Positions 1 through 10,896 of a DNA stretch of 64,000 bases are shown piece after piece. Numbering within the stretch: the first letter of the stretch is position 1; the number at the start of each line of letters is the position of its first letter. The notes below the pieces were generated by a model. That model was not told the origin of the DNA and ran no database searches. It was given only the letters and a program-made list of their open reading frames with translations. A program made the translations under genes and the position numbers. The DNA lies in contig OY829329.1 in assembly GCA_963691655.1 (NCBI GenBank), positions 23,177,883 to 23,241,882 of the forward strand. Direction: 5' to 3'. The DNA is from Toxonevra muliebris. Lineage: Eukaryota > Arthropoda > Insecta > Diptera > Pallopteridae.

Positions 1-1130
1 TCATCCGAGAAACGTAAGACCTTGTTGGAAACTTATAGACTCTAAGAATGTTAAAACTTCGGTGGTTTTTCCTTTTTAATAAACGAATTTCTTGATTTTT
101 CTGTCTCTGGACAGTATATTTTGTATTTGAGTACCTTTTCTGTATCAATTCTCTTTTTGAAACTAGCTTCAAACGTACATACTTCTTCGGTATTCAGATG
201 CTCTTTCTTTACTGATTGAATTTTGGAATCGAGATGGAGTGCTAATAAATATTGCCGCATTGTCATAAGAACTTTCGACTTTTAGCTACCCACTATTATG
301 CCCTGAATGCTAAGCTCTTTTCTAGATGTGTGTAGATAAATTGTTCAGATTTATGAAATTGAGACTCCTGACCGACTGAAGAACCAGAACAGTAATTTCC
401 TACGAAATTTTTGATATTAAACCTAAATTGTTCTACCTCGTCAGAATTTTAAGATATTGTAACCTAAAAGTACAAATAAAATACAAATTTTTACCATTTC
501 CAAATTCGATATAAAATTAATTCAATTTGTTGTAAAACAATTTCACAAGAAATTACTTTAAATTTCAATCCAATAACATTTTTGGCATTTGTAGGGTACT
601 ACAAAGTTCGCCTAAACCAAATAAAAATAATTAACAAAATAATTTCGCCATTTAATAATGATAATCCAGTAAGAGAAATATACATACATATATATAATAA
701 ATATTTCCCATTTCTTATGCATTTTATTTGTTTGTTTTTTAGTCTGTCACTTGACTCGAATCGAGTGACGAATTCTGACACTTTTTTAATAAACGATATC
801 ACGTGTGAATTTTTGGTGTTTAATTTAATTATTGACATTCGAATCATTTGGGTGAAGAAAAATACAATTTATATGTATATGTAGGAATAAATATTTACAT
901 TCCAAATATTTTACCAAAAAAAAAGCGAAAAAACAAAAAAGTGGAAACAAATAGTCATTATTAATATTTAATTATTTTATATTTGTAAGTAATTATTACG
1001 CATGTGTGTGTGTTTGTATATCTATACATAAATGAAAAGTAAATAATAAAATGATTAATTAAATTGTTGGATTGTAGGAAAATATATACAAATATATATA
1101 AACAATAATATTCAATTAAACATTAAACAA
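1..1130. other. AT-rich non-coding stretch, no supported gene
   Basis: No gene is recognised here. The open frames present (71 codons on the minus strand at 51-266, and overlapping 100 and 82 codon frames around 582-884) show no domain, no family resemblance and no codon pattern beyond what AT-rich DNA gives by chance. The end of the stretch is rich in short TA and TATATA runs. It may be intron or intergenic DNA. Confidence 0.5.
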
Positions 1131-1139
1131 AGTTATTAT

Positions 1140-1530
1140 TTCAATGATAACAATAAAAACTTAAGCCGGCGGAAATCTTTTTACACTTAACACAACAACT
1201 AAACAAACACGAATGCACTTTTTTACGCTCTCTCTCTCTCTTTTTTTTCTCTACATCGAATTGTCTGATTCGTGAATGTATAATGTGAGCGAGTAAAGCC
1301 GTTCGTCTACTCAATGTGATTGCAATGCAATTTGTTGGTAACTCGTTGCATAGAAGTTGCCGAAATTTTTATTCGTCCACTGACGCAACTACTTAATTGG
1401 AAATTGTTGTTTCTTGCACAACACATAACAAATGTAAACAAACTGTTTTCTATTTTCCATACGTCGATCAGCTCAGAGCCGAATTATTAACGCCGGCGCC
1501 GCCGTAAAATTGATCAGAAAATGTCGGCTT
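1140..1530 (-). promoter_or_regulatory. Candidate promoter / 5' leader region on the minus strand
   Basis: Read on the minus strand, this block goes from a GC-richer patch (GGCGGCGCCGGCG near 1488-1505) through mixed sequence to a GAGAGAGAGAGAG tract (CT run at about 1228-1240 on the plus strand). It then enters sequence resembling a fly untranslated leader: AAAAAGTG, GTTTAGTTGTTGTG and AAGTGTAAAAAG near 1165-1220. GAGA tracts are the known binding sites of the fly GAGA factor and are common in developmental promoters. No coding sequence follows to the left, so any product would lie outside the window. This is inference from composition and motif order. Confidence 0.25.
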
Positions 1531-1929
1531 GAAATGAGCTGCCATGACTTAATTCATTTTGAACATTTATGCAATGTTTCGTAACGCAATCTTGAAAATT
1601 CAACAAAAATACATTTAAAAACTTGCATGCCATATTTCAGAAATAATCACTATTTAGTATTTTTGTCTTTAAAATTGCATATTGTTTCACAGATAAAGTT
1701 TATTACTCATGATTTTATATATGAGTATGTATAGCTACATTATACTAAGCACAGTTGGGAAACTTAATTGCTCGGGATGGACCAATTACTGCTACACCCT
1801 TTAAAATATACCTACAATAAATTTTTTACGATTTTGAGTACTGAAATGTTATATTTGAGACATATGTATAGAAATTTCGTTGGATCGGCTAGTGATGGAT
1901 AAGTATCAATAAAAGTCATTCAGATGAAA

Positions 1930-2620
1930 TAGAGGCCATAACAAGCAATTAGAAATTTTATGTGTCTATTAGGATCCGAGGCAGAAGACCATTGATAATC
2001 AAGGGCTCTTTGAAGCAATCATGTTATAAAAATCAATTAAGGAGAAAATCGTTAATGATGAATAAATAAAATTTAATGTAATTAAAGATATTCTATGGCT
2101 ATAAGAATCTAAAGCAATTAGAAGCTATGGAACACTAAAGGCCATGAAAGTCTGAAGAAGACCAAAGGTAATCTGGGGCAATCTATTCTTGTAAGGGTCA
2201 TCCTAGATAGCTCAAAGTTAGTTAAAACCAGTTAGAGATATTTTGGGGCAACCAGTAGCAATGGAGCACCAGAGGTCATAATAGGTAATAGGGAATGTTC
2301 TACTTACTATAAATATACACGGTAGTTAGTAATAATAGAAGATCATAGAATACAGGGACAGTCGTTAACAATAAGAATTTATAAGGGGCAATCATAGGCT
2401 AAATAATATGAAGAGGTAATCATTAAGTCAGAATAAATAAAAAATTCTTTTGTTTTGAGGAAGACAGCAGCAATAGAAGACCGGCTGCACAGGTCAGTGG
2501 CAGGCAGCAATAACAGAAGATCAAAGACAAAACAAAAAAAAAGAATTAAGGGCAATGCGAAGCAATTAGAGGCAAACAGAGGTAATCAATCAGTTGAAAA
2601 TTCCTTAAACATTCCGATTA
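1930..2620. repeat. Degenerate purine-rich short repeat array
   Basis: The stretch is built from imperfect repeats of words such as GGCAATNAGAAG, AGAGGTAATCA and GAAGCAATTAGAGG, for example near 2100-2200, 2260-2300 and 2520-2600. Period and unit are poorly conserved, which fits an old decayed minisatellite. No coding frame is supported. Confidence 0.4.
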
Positions 2621-2741
2621 AGTCAATCAATTAGAATTTAGTTTCACAACTTTCGAAATTTTAGCTAAAAATGTTCTCAAAGCCCTTGATTAATTGCATT
2701 CCCCAGCTAATTTCACTCTTCCTTTAGCTCATTTTTCGATA

Positions 2742-3125
2742 AACTTTGGTTTGGCACATGTGGTCTGACCAGACCCCTATGTATTTTCATACAAATGTAT
2801 GAGAATATTCCGTTTTTGGGCTTGCAAATAAATATTTATACTTTTTTCTAGTGCCTTTTGCATAAGTTCAATTACGTACTTAGGTAAAAATAAGAACAAA
2901 AATATCTAGTAGAAAAAAAGGAAAATATTTTTTTGTCTCATTAATTTTTACGTTTTATTTTGAGGTAAATTATGTTCATAAATAAAGTGTTGTGATAAAA
3001 TTCGAATAGTATTTGCCTTATTGATTCATCAAATGCATTTGAAGCAAACATAGTTCACTTTTGAGTGTTGTTGGTCATTAAAATATATGCGGGTCTGGCC
3101 AGACCACATGTGCCAAACCAAAGTA
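2742..3125. mobile_element. 384-bp TA-flanked MITE with about 34-bp terminal inverted repeats
   Basis: The left end (ACTTTGGTTTGGCACATGTG from 2743) recurs as its reverse complement at the right end. The inverted repeat continues through GGTCTGRCCAGACCC for about 34 bases with one mismatch inside it and another at the outermost base. TA lies immediately outside both ends (2740-2741 and 3126-3127), as expected for Tc1/mariner-type insertion. There is no coding capacity inside. The inner part of each terminal repeat, GGTCTGRCCAGACC, is itself nearly palindromic. The assignment to a non-autonomous Tc1/mariner-like MITE rests on the TA flank and end structure only. Confidence 0.75.
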
Positions 3126-3299
3126 TATTCAATGAACATTTAGGTCACAACATTTGAAGTTGCTAGTTCAATCAGAAATATATTAATATTACAATTGAAA
3201 TCGAAAAATAGTTAATTATATATATTACATTTTCATCGACACAATTAAGCGGAGATTACTGTATACAGGATTTTACATAAATATCTACAAGTTCTACTA

Positions 3300-4200
3300 A
3301 TCCCTAGCGGATCCAGAGATTGAGGAGAGGGAGGGGGCGTGGTTTAAATTAGTCGTTCCTCTAAATTTTTGTTTGTTTCTTGAGCAACTATCAAAATGTA
3401 TGAAATATTCATCGAGGGAGTTATCCCTAAATACCTTGGCTAATAACTGGAGTTAGGCCTACAAATATATAAAAAATTAAAAATATTTTAAAACTAACAA
3501 TTTTATCTTCACTAAATTTACTTTTCTAATGATAATATTATGCTTAAATGTGTACTTTAATAGCTACCTGCTCAAAATAGGTATTTTTTTTTGTTGTAAA
3601 GTTACTTAATCAAAATAGGTAGGTAGTACGTAATCTAGAAATAGGAAATAAACTATTCATGTAAATATTTACAGCGGATGTCGAACGCAAATAATGTAAT
3701 GGAAAAAAGTAACAATTTTTTTGGTACGAATTTAATCGAAAAAGTATGTAGTTAGAGGTTAATAAAAAAAACTACCTTTTTTTCACTACAAGCATTAACT
3801 AATTTATAATCATAACACGTAATTTTGTTTGTGACCTTCACTAACTAATATCATAAATTTTTAGTTTTGCTTCTTTTTTTGGGTTGACATTCAATTTATA
3901 ATTTACATAGGTAATTTAATGCCAGAAAAAAAAACCTAAACTAAAAAAGATTTAAAATTGCCAAAAATTTTAAACTTTTATTGTCTGCAGAGATCGATAG
4001 TCTTTAAATAATACCAGGGTGAATTTCTAGGTCGTTAGAATTGTATTCGTCTTTGTTAAACAAACTTAGATTATTACTAACGTATGGTGAATGAATTCGA
4101 GACAAATTAAGAATAGGGCGTGCAAAATAATGTGCAACTGTTTTTGAAAATTTTAAATTGGCAAAGTAACCATAGTATTTATTAAATAATTTCAAAACAC
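3300..4200. other. AT-rich stretch with one solitary hAT-like end
   Basis: At 3304 the sequence CTAGCGGATCCAGAGATTG, followed by a G-rich run (GGAGAGGGAGGGGG), resembles the left ends of the CAGTGGCGGAT-type elements elsewhere in the window. No matching right end was found nearby. The rest is AT-rich with no supported gene. Confidence 0.35.
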
Positions 4201-4207
4201 TTTCAAT

Positions 4208-5063
4208 TACGGTTGCCACTTATACATTTTATTTTGTACCAATATTTTAAAAAAAATGTACCAAATGGTAGAAAAATATACCAAAATAATAAGTAACATT
4301 AATTTGTTATTTTACACGCCACTGGCTCTCGTAGGTAGTAGTAGTTGTTTATTTTTAATCATTATTGTCTATTTTTTACAACGATTTTCAACAAAAAAAC
4401 AACACGATTTTTTTAAAAAAATTTTGGAACTCCGCCATTTTGTTATTTTTTAATCAAAATGTTTAAATCTACTACCTGCTAGAATGGTAATCCTACAGAA
4501 CAATAATCTATCTAAATTTTTTGTTTAAGATGACTTCAAGAACTGAAATCACCAGGGCCCGCCCCACACAATTTTTGTTTACTTCGAACGTAAAAAATAC
4601 TAAAAAATGTAAAATAAACATCAAACAATTTTTTTTGTCAGTTAAAGATGTCAGTAAGAACATATAATAAAATTGAAATAATTATATATTATTTTGTTAT
4701 AATAAAAAATTCCCGAAATAACCGTAAAAATTAGGCTGGAACACCAGAGTTAATAAAAAGTACCACATTAATTGAAATATATTTTGCATTTTAAAAATAG
4801 TCTTTGGCCAACTAGATATAATCAGACTCTTAACGTCCGACACACAATTCTTTTGAAAGCATTAGATATTATATATATTTAAATTTTACCCTTTTCAAAA
4901 AAAAAATATTTTGAAAATAAGTTTACAATTCTTAATTATTATAAAAGCCATCTTTGAACACAGAATGTACCAAATTTTAAAAACATGTACCAATGTACCA
5001 AATGCAGAAAAATGGAAAAAAATGTACCAGTTTTGGTAAAATTGTACCAAAGTTGCAACCGTG
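4208..5063. mobile_element. Non-autonomous hAT-like element (TACGGTTGCCACT ends)
   Basis: The left end TACGGTTGCCACT and the right end AGTTGCAACCGTG form a short inverted repeat of about 13 bases with two mismatches. The flanks CTTTCAAT (4200-4207) and TTTTCAAT (5064-5071) match at 7 of 8 positions, consistent with the 8-bp target duplication of hAT elements. The interior is AT-rich, repeats the word GTACCAA many times near both ends, and has no transposase. The last ~150 bases recur in opposite orientation at 37784-37945, so the sequence is a dispersed repeat. Superfamily assignment is inferred from end structure and target duplication length. Confidence 0.5.
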
Positions 5064-5171
5064 TTTTCAATTTTATCAAAAATAATTAAGTTCCGAAAAT
5101 GTCACTCAATAGTATAACAGTAATAATATAACAAATTTTTCACCATTTAAAAAAAATAATTAATATTTATA

Positions 5172-5803
5172 CAGAAGAAACTCGATTCTTGTGCGTAAAG
5201 AAAACCGGGCTCGGTGCAAGTTTCGAGGTTATCGCAAGGACCGAGTTTTTATTTTACATACAAATTGAAATATTTTAATTCAATACACTTGTATAATAAG
5301 TTTCAAGTGAGTATTTCCTGTGTAATTAAATAAATTTTCGATTTAGGTTTGTTTTGTGCAGACTCGCTTGTTCGGTACTACACTGTTTCTAAGCCTCTGG
5401 AGCATCGTAGCATCATCTAAAGAAACATTGATTGGCTCCGCACATTCCAAGTAAATATGGAATGCTGATATAGCCTCCTTCGGTGTAATTTTTTTTTCCG
5501 TATTGAGCACAACGCCTTTAGTTTCGTCGCCGTCAGTACAGTATTCCTCATTTAAAACTCAAAACTAATCCAATTCACACATTTCGTCAGCAGTATGAAA
5601 TCGCCTGTATTTCCCCGAACTTTATTCAATCTGAAACAATGTAAAAAAGGGCAGTATTCAAAAACAAGACAAAAAATGTCCCAAGTAACGAGGTACAAAT
5701 TTTCGAATGTCGCAAACACTGAGTACGTAATGAAAAAAACTTTTGTGTTGCAAGTATCGAGGTGTGCATGTATCGAATATGCGCGAGAACCAAGTTTCTA
5801 CTG
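5172..5803. mobile_element. pogo/Tigger-like deletion derivative with TIRs
   Basis: The left end CAGAAGAAACTCGATTCTTG and the reverse complement of the right end, CAGTAGAAACTTGGTTCTCG, pair over about 24 bases. TA flanks both sides (5170-5171 and 5804-5805). CAG-starting ends with a TA target are typical of pogo/Tigger elements. The interior still carries the C-terminal part of a transposase on the minus strand (listed separately), but the DDE catalytic region is absent, so this is an internally deleted, non-autonomous copy of 632 bp. Confidence 0.7.
5350..5560 (-). pseudogene. C-terminal fragment of a Tigger/jerky-type transposase
   Basis: Translated on the minus strand, the frame gives GDETKGVVLNTEKKITPKEA, then a helix-like ISAFHIYLECAEP and a final DDATMLQRLRNSVVPNKRV before stopping. 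Acidic linkers followed by an 'EA...LE..L' helical tail are characteristic of the C-terminal region of pogo/Tigger and jerky-type transposases downstream of the DDE domain. Only about 60-70 residues survive of a protein usually near 500 residues; stops lie upstream. It sits inside the 5172-5803 inverted-repeat element, which supports the call. Alternative: a domesticated jerky-like gene fragment, but the tight TIR bounds argue against that. Confidence 0.5.
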
Positions 5804-6059
5804 TATATATTACCAGGGAACGGATTATAAACAATTCTTCTTTTTTTCTGCTTAATCCCCTATGATAAACGATGAAATATATATGCATTTCAAGCCCCCC
5901 TGTTTCCAAATATATACATTTTATTTTGTCTTTTTTCTCATTTTTCAGAAATTTTGCCTTTTTCACTGATTAGCTAATTTTTTTCCAATTTTTAATGCCT
6001 TTTTTCTAAATAATTAACGCCTTTTTTGAATTTTTCTACTCATTGTGGCCGTTTAATCT

Positions 6060-7150
6060 GTTATTAACCCATTAAAGACGAGCGGGAACCAAAGTAGATA
6101 GATGAACACAGTAATTTGAGAAAAAAAATAGTTTTTGAACCTGGCTCAGCAACGATTCAGCGATAGAGTATCATATTGATCTATGCGGATCCAGACATTC
6201 CCTTATGATTCTTCTCGAATGATCAAAACATGTAAGATTTTCATCGGTAAGAGCGGGAGGGGAGAGAGGAGGGAAATAAACCCCTCTCATATAAAAAGAT
6301 GAATTCAATAGAAACAAAAACAATAGAGAAGTTTACAGAAAAAATGTAAGAAATATCAGGCTTCCAATTCAAATGAACAATTACCCAGGTCTAATTATAC
6401 TCCAGAGCTAGTCATAGAATCAAATCAAAAGAATCTCAGATAAAAAAATGTCAATAGGAAATCTTTAGATGGCAGTCATAAGACAAAAAAGAGGAAAAAA
6501 ATCATAAAAAAGATAGGATCATTACAGGCATTACAGACTTAAATCCAACAGTGAGAGTCTGTGCAATCTGAGTGGCTGCATTCTTCAGAATAAAAATCTT
6601 TGCTATCCAATATAATGACTCTATAAAATGAATGGAGATTTTCCATTTTCTATCTTTCATTTTTGAGCGTAACCTGGGCACCTCTGCATAACAGTCCAAC
6701 AGGCTAACGACTAGGCAACGGCGACCATATTTTAGTCCTAAACTCAAACAAAAAATGTACTTAGTTCAAAAAATCTAAAAAACATAAGTGGGTCTAGTTG
6801 GGCTCAGGGGTAGGGAGTATAATTTTGAAAAAAAAAAGAATCAAACAAAAAAATGAGTCGACCAATTAGATGGTAGTCCTATGCTGAAATAAAGGACGAC
6901 AAAAGGAAAATGCACAGTTTAGTTTAAAAACTCATACAGAAAATCAGACTTTGAATTCAAATAGACTACATCACTGGTCTGATTAGACCGCGAGGCAGAG
7001 AAAGGTGCATTCAATAGGAATGTATGACCATTGAAACTGAGAAAATTTAAGACATGAAGTTTACAGAAAAATGTACTAAGTTCAATTTAAATAAAACTTT
7101 TCAATCTATGTGTGATAGAAAAGTTCTAAGCTATGAAGAAAGGTAATTTA
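6060..7150. repeat. Degenerate purine-rich array with a solitary hAT-like end
   Basis: This stretch is A/G-rich and full of imperfect short repeats around words such as AATCAGACT, TCAATAGGAA and AATCTNAGA (for example 6360-6470 and 6940-7030). It resembles the array at 1930-2620. Near 6182, CTATGCGGATCCAGACATTC resembles one end of the CAGTGGCGGAT-type elements. The 81-codon minus-strand frame at 6502-6747 has no family resemblance. Confidence 0.35.
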
Positions 7151-7239
7151 TTCGCTTAAATCTAAGATTTGTATAAATCCGTCAATAGCGAAATAAAGAA
7201 AAAAAAAACCATCCCAACTACAATAGTATTTGTTATTTT

Positions 7240-8050
7240 AATTTTCATCACAGAATACACACAAAATGAATGCTAATTAATCACTCAATTAATCACACAA
7301 GAAATAATCATGAATTGTGCACGTGATGATCGTAATTCGTGCTTCAAATTATTATTATTTTCTTCTTATTCTTTTTTTTTTGTTCACAGATTGACACAAG
7401 AACTACAAGCAAACAAACAGAAATAAAGAAATGGCAATAACAATTCAATTGTGGTTGAATAATTGTCACACATACGCCGGCAATACAAAGTAACTGCCGA
7501 TCGCTTAGATCCCATATTCAGATTGAACTCAAATCAAGAAATCTCAAATCAAAAAATAAATAGAATTTATTAAGCCTAAAATCAGAAACTCAAAGAAAAG
7601 AGAAAAAAAAATTAAATAAAATCAATTCTTGCTAATAAGTTCATGTATTATATTAGCCAAGTCCAATGTCAATTATAACATTTTCGTATAAATGTATGTA
7701 AATTTATGCAAATAAAATCGCGTAGAACACACACATAATATATTGATTAGTTTTGCAAATATTTGTAAGGATTTTTGCAAATTTATTTACTACAACAAAT
7801 AGTAAAAGAAAATAATAATAACAATAACAGCAAGGGAAGTGCTAATTTAAGGTGACAATTGATTTTGATTATTGTTAATTTCTGCCGTGTGTTTCGATTT
7901 ATTGTCACCCAGACGACTTACTGACTTGAGAGTCGTATGCAAACAATTTATTAAATAATTTATTAATAACACAAGTTTGTCATGTGAAATGGAGCATGCT
8001 ATATATTATATAGTAATAATATTAAAAATCAACCGAAATAAAACAAAGGA
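7240..8050. promoter_or_regulatory. TE-poor, TAAT- and ATGCAAAT-rich block, possible enhancer
   Basis: Unlike its neighbours, this block has no recognisable transposon ends or arrays. It holds clustered homeodomain-type cores (GCTAATTAATCACTCAATTA near 7271-7290), an E-box-like GCACGTGATG near 7319, a POU-octamer-like TTATGCAAATAAAA near 7706, and TTTGCAAATTTATT near 7774. Such clusters can arise by chance in AT-rich DNA, so the regulatory reading is a suggestion only. Confidence 0.18.
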
Positions 8051-8279
8051 AGAGTATTTTTGAAAATAGGCGCACGAGCAATGAATCAAGGCCTGATATA
8101 ACAATAGGAAAATTAAAACTATAGATGATAGTCATTTTAACTTAAAAGTGTCAAGAATTCTTGGCATAATTTCGCACCTTACAAAATTAAATGCCGGAAC
8201 GAGAGAAAATAATGCCAGTCGGGCAAAAATGGAAGAAAAGCAAGCACTAATCAAATACTGACGATACAACATTAGACAA

Positions 8280-9480
8280 TACTCCATCAAAATTAGACAA
8301 AATTTGAACACAAAACTTCAACCAAATTCAGATCAAGAATCAGACCAGAATTCAGATCAAAATTCAGCCAAATTCAGACCAAAAGTCAATCCTAAATTCC
8401 CACCAAAAATTTTTCCAAAATTCAGACCAAACATTAAACCGGAATTCAAACGAAATTCACCAAATCAAACCAAAAATTAGGCCAAAACAATAAAAAAATA
8501 AGACCAAAACTCATACAAAAAATTTGGACAAAAGTCAAACCAAAATTCAGACCAAATTTAAACCAAAAATTTTGTCAAAAATCAGACCAAAACTCAACCC
8601 ATATTCAGTCCGATATTCAGACTAAAGCAAACCAAAATTCAGGTCAAAAGTCAGACCAACAAAAATCAGATCGAAATTCAGATAAAAAATCAGACCAAAA
8701 ATCATACCAAAAATTCGATCAAAAATTTTGCCAAAACTCAGACCGAAAATCCAACCGAAACTTGGACCAAAAATCAAACCGAAACTCATATCGAAACTTA
8801 GATAAAACATCAAAGAGAAATTCAGTGCAAGATTCAGACCAAAAATCAAAAGAAAATGAAGACAAAAATCTAAACCAAAAATCAGACCAGAAGTCCAACC
8901 AAAATTCAGACCAAAAATTCAATCAAAATTCAGACTAAATTCAAACCAAACTTGGACCACAATTCGCATCGTAAATCAAACCAAAAGTCAGACAAATAAT
9001 TAATTCATAAACCACTTCAAAAATCAAACCAAAACTCTTATCGAAATTCGGACAATCCAAAATTCAGACAAATAATCAGAAAAAATTCAGACCAAAATTA
9101 CAACTAAACTCAGCCCGATATTCAGACTAAAACAAACCGAAATTCAGGTTAAAAGTCAGACTAAGTATATCAAAATTCAGATCACAAATCAGACCAAAAC
9201 TCAGACCAAACTTCAGCTCGAAATTCAAATAAAAAATCGGACCAAAAGTCATACCAAAAATCTAATCAAAAATTCTACCAAAATTCAAACTAAATTCAAA
9301 CCAAATTAGGACCAAAATTTAGATCGTAAATCAGACCAAAAATGAGACTAAAATTCAAAATTCAGGCAAAAAATTTGTCCATAAGCCGGGTCGAAAATCA
9401 AACCAAAACTCTTACCGAAATTCAGACCGACCAAAATTCAACCAAATTCTGGAAAAATTTTAGAAAAAGTTCAGAACGAA
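8280..9480. repeat. Degenerate minisatellite of GACCAAAATTCA units
   Basis: About 1.2 kb is made of imperfect copies of a 12-15-base unit, consensus near TCAGACCAAAAATTCA, with substitutions such as GACCGAAA, GATCAAAA and GACTAAA. More than 60 copies can be counted by eye. Complementary-strand translations give artefactual phenylalanine- and serine-rich repeat proteins (for example at 8622-8849 and 8719-8922), which are by-products. The same unit forms arrays at 22.9-23.6 kb and, inverted, at 54.9-56.3 kb. I did not find convincing terminal repeats bounding this copy. Confidence 0.85.
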
Positions 9481-9544
9481 AATCGAAAGTAATTTTAGAA
9501 AAAAAATCAAGTCACAATTTTTTCTTTATTTTAGGATAGTATCC

Positions 9545-9980
9545 TGTTATTAAAACAATTTAAAAACAAAATATCATGTTTCAATCGAGGGGTTCAACTT
9601 TTGTGCCATGTTTTAGAGGGCTGTCCTGGGGGTCTAGCAACGGCTGATTTCCCCACCATAGCAATTTTAGCCAGTCGGTGAACGCCCATCTTCTGCACGT
9701 ACCAGTTTCATTCTTTTCTTCTTATCTTTCTCACCTTGGTGATATCTTGCACGTCGCAGGTGTAACTTGCTACCGAAAGCATCGTTTGCATTTCAGTTTT
9801 GATAACTGCTTGTTAAATTAGGTGTTTTCAACGAATAAGCATTCGAAACCGAGCAAAAATCGAATGCAATCCTGAAAGTATTTACTAAAATGAATTTGCT
9901 CTGACATTTCTATACTGACATTTATATTTTATAGTGATGTATATTTATTTTATACGGAACCATGTTTGCAATCGATTAAT
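9545..9980. other. Unique-looking stretch, no gene seen
   Basis: A slightly more GC-balanced segment (around 9590-9790: CTGTCCTGGGGGTCTAGCAA and following) has no open frame or recognised element. It may be the decayed edge of the transposon that carried the preceding array, but no end sequence is clear. Confidence 0.3.
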
Positions 9981-9990
9981 AATTGGTATA

Positions 9991-10340
9991 TTGGTTTTGT
10001 TCCTTATTGATTCCAGAAAACGAAATATTAATTTAAATAAAAAGCAAGAGTTTTGTTGTTTGTATTGCTTTATATCGTCTCTCTTTCAAATAATTTGTTT
10101 GCTTTTTATACCGTTTCTTTTTGTTTCTTTTTTGAATACTTTATAATCTGTGAGAAAATTTATATTTATTAGGTGCCAACGCGCCGCTGAAGATGATGCG
10201 TGAATCGCATCGAAATGCATTCATACTTAATTTTAATTTAAAATAAAATGTTTATAAGAATTTGTTTATCTCAACAAAACTCTTGTTTTTTATTTAAATT
10301 AATTTTTTCGTTTTCTGCAATCAATAAAGGACAAAACCAA
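9991..10340. repeat. Foldback with ~68-bp arms and a ~213-bp loop
   Basis: The arm at 9991-10058 (TTGGTTTTGTTCCTTATTGA onward through GCAAGAGTTTTGTTG) recurs as its reverse complement at 10272-10340 with about ten differences or small indels. The loop holds a perfect 6-bp hairpin, GATGCG-TGAAT-CGCATC, flanked by CTGAAGA and GAAA (10187-10215). There is no coding potential inside. It could be a small foldback transposon or inverted copies of one dispersed repeat. Confidence 0.7.
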
Positions 10341-10896
10341 TTATTTATATTTTGCTTTGCGTACAACTTGGATATGGAGAAAGAAAAAAAAATTGTGGAG
10401 TGCCAGGAAAGAGGTGCTCATAACCGAGGTATGGGCAAGAAAGATGGAGGAGGGAGCTGCGTAAGGGGGGAAAACGGCCATACATATGAACGGTTAAAGT
10501 GAAGCTTTCTCCTATACACTTTTATTTCGTTGCTAAATATTTCGTTTATCATTTTGATTCTCTTCGTATTCAAATGGTTAAGACCGAAATATTTAGCAAT
10601 ATTAATATTATATTAACAATGAACTATCAAACAAAACCTTAATCGAAACCAGCTTCGCAATGTGAACGATTGCAGTTTCGTTCAAAACCATTGGCCGAAA
10701 CTACGCAATTTCGGCTCATTGGAAACATGGTATTATATGTTAAACGACTCCACTCTCCTCTCCTCTCATTCGAGCAAAAACAGAATCAGGAGAACAACAT
10801 TGAAGAGAATAAATTTGCTCTTTGACTTCCTTGTTCTTTTGATCACGTTCTTTTCAGCTAATACTCGCTCATTTAAGTACAATTACACTTTGTTTG

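Noticed and set aside
8622..8922. Overlapping minus-strand frames coding repeated F/S/W/G-rich peptides
   Set aside because: These are translations of the degenerate GACCAAAATTCA array, not proteins; there is no start context, and the periodicity comes from the DNA repeat.
8280..9480. Spaced short repeats resembling a CRISPR array
   Set aside because: Units are contiguous, degenerate and have no regular spacers, in an evidently insect-like sequence.
10187..10215. Annotating a functional hammerhead ribozyme
   Set aside because: The core order is suggestive, but helix I pairing could not be found and stem II has an extra base, so it is only kept as a finding.
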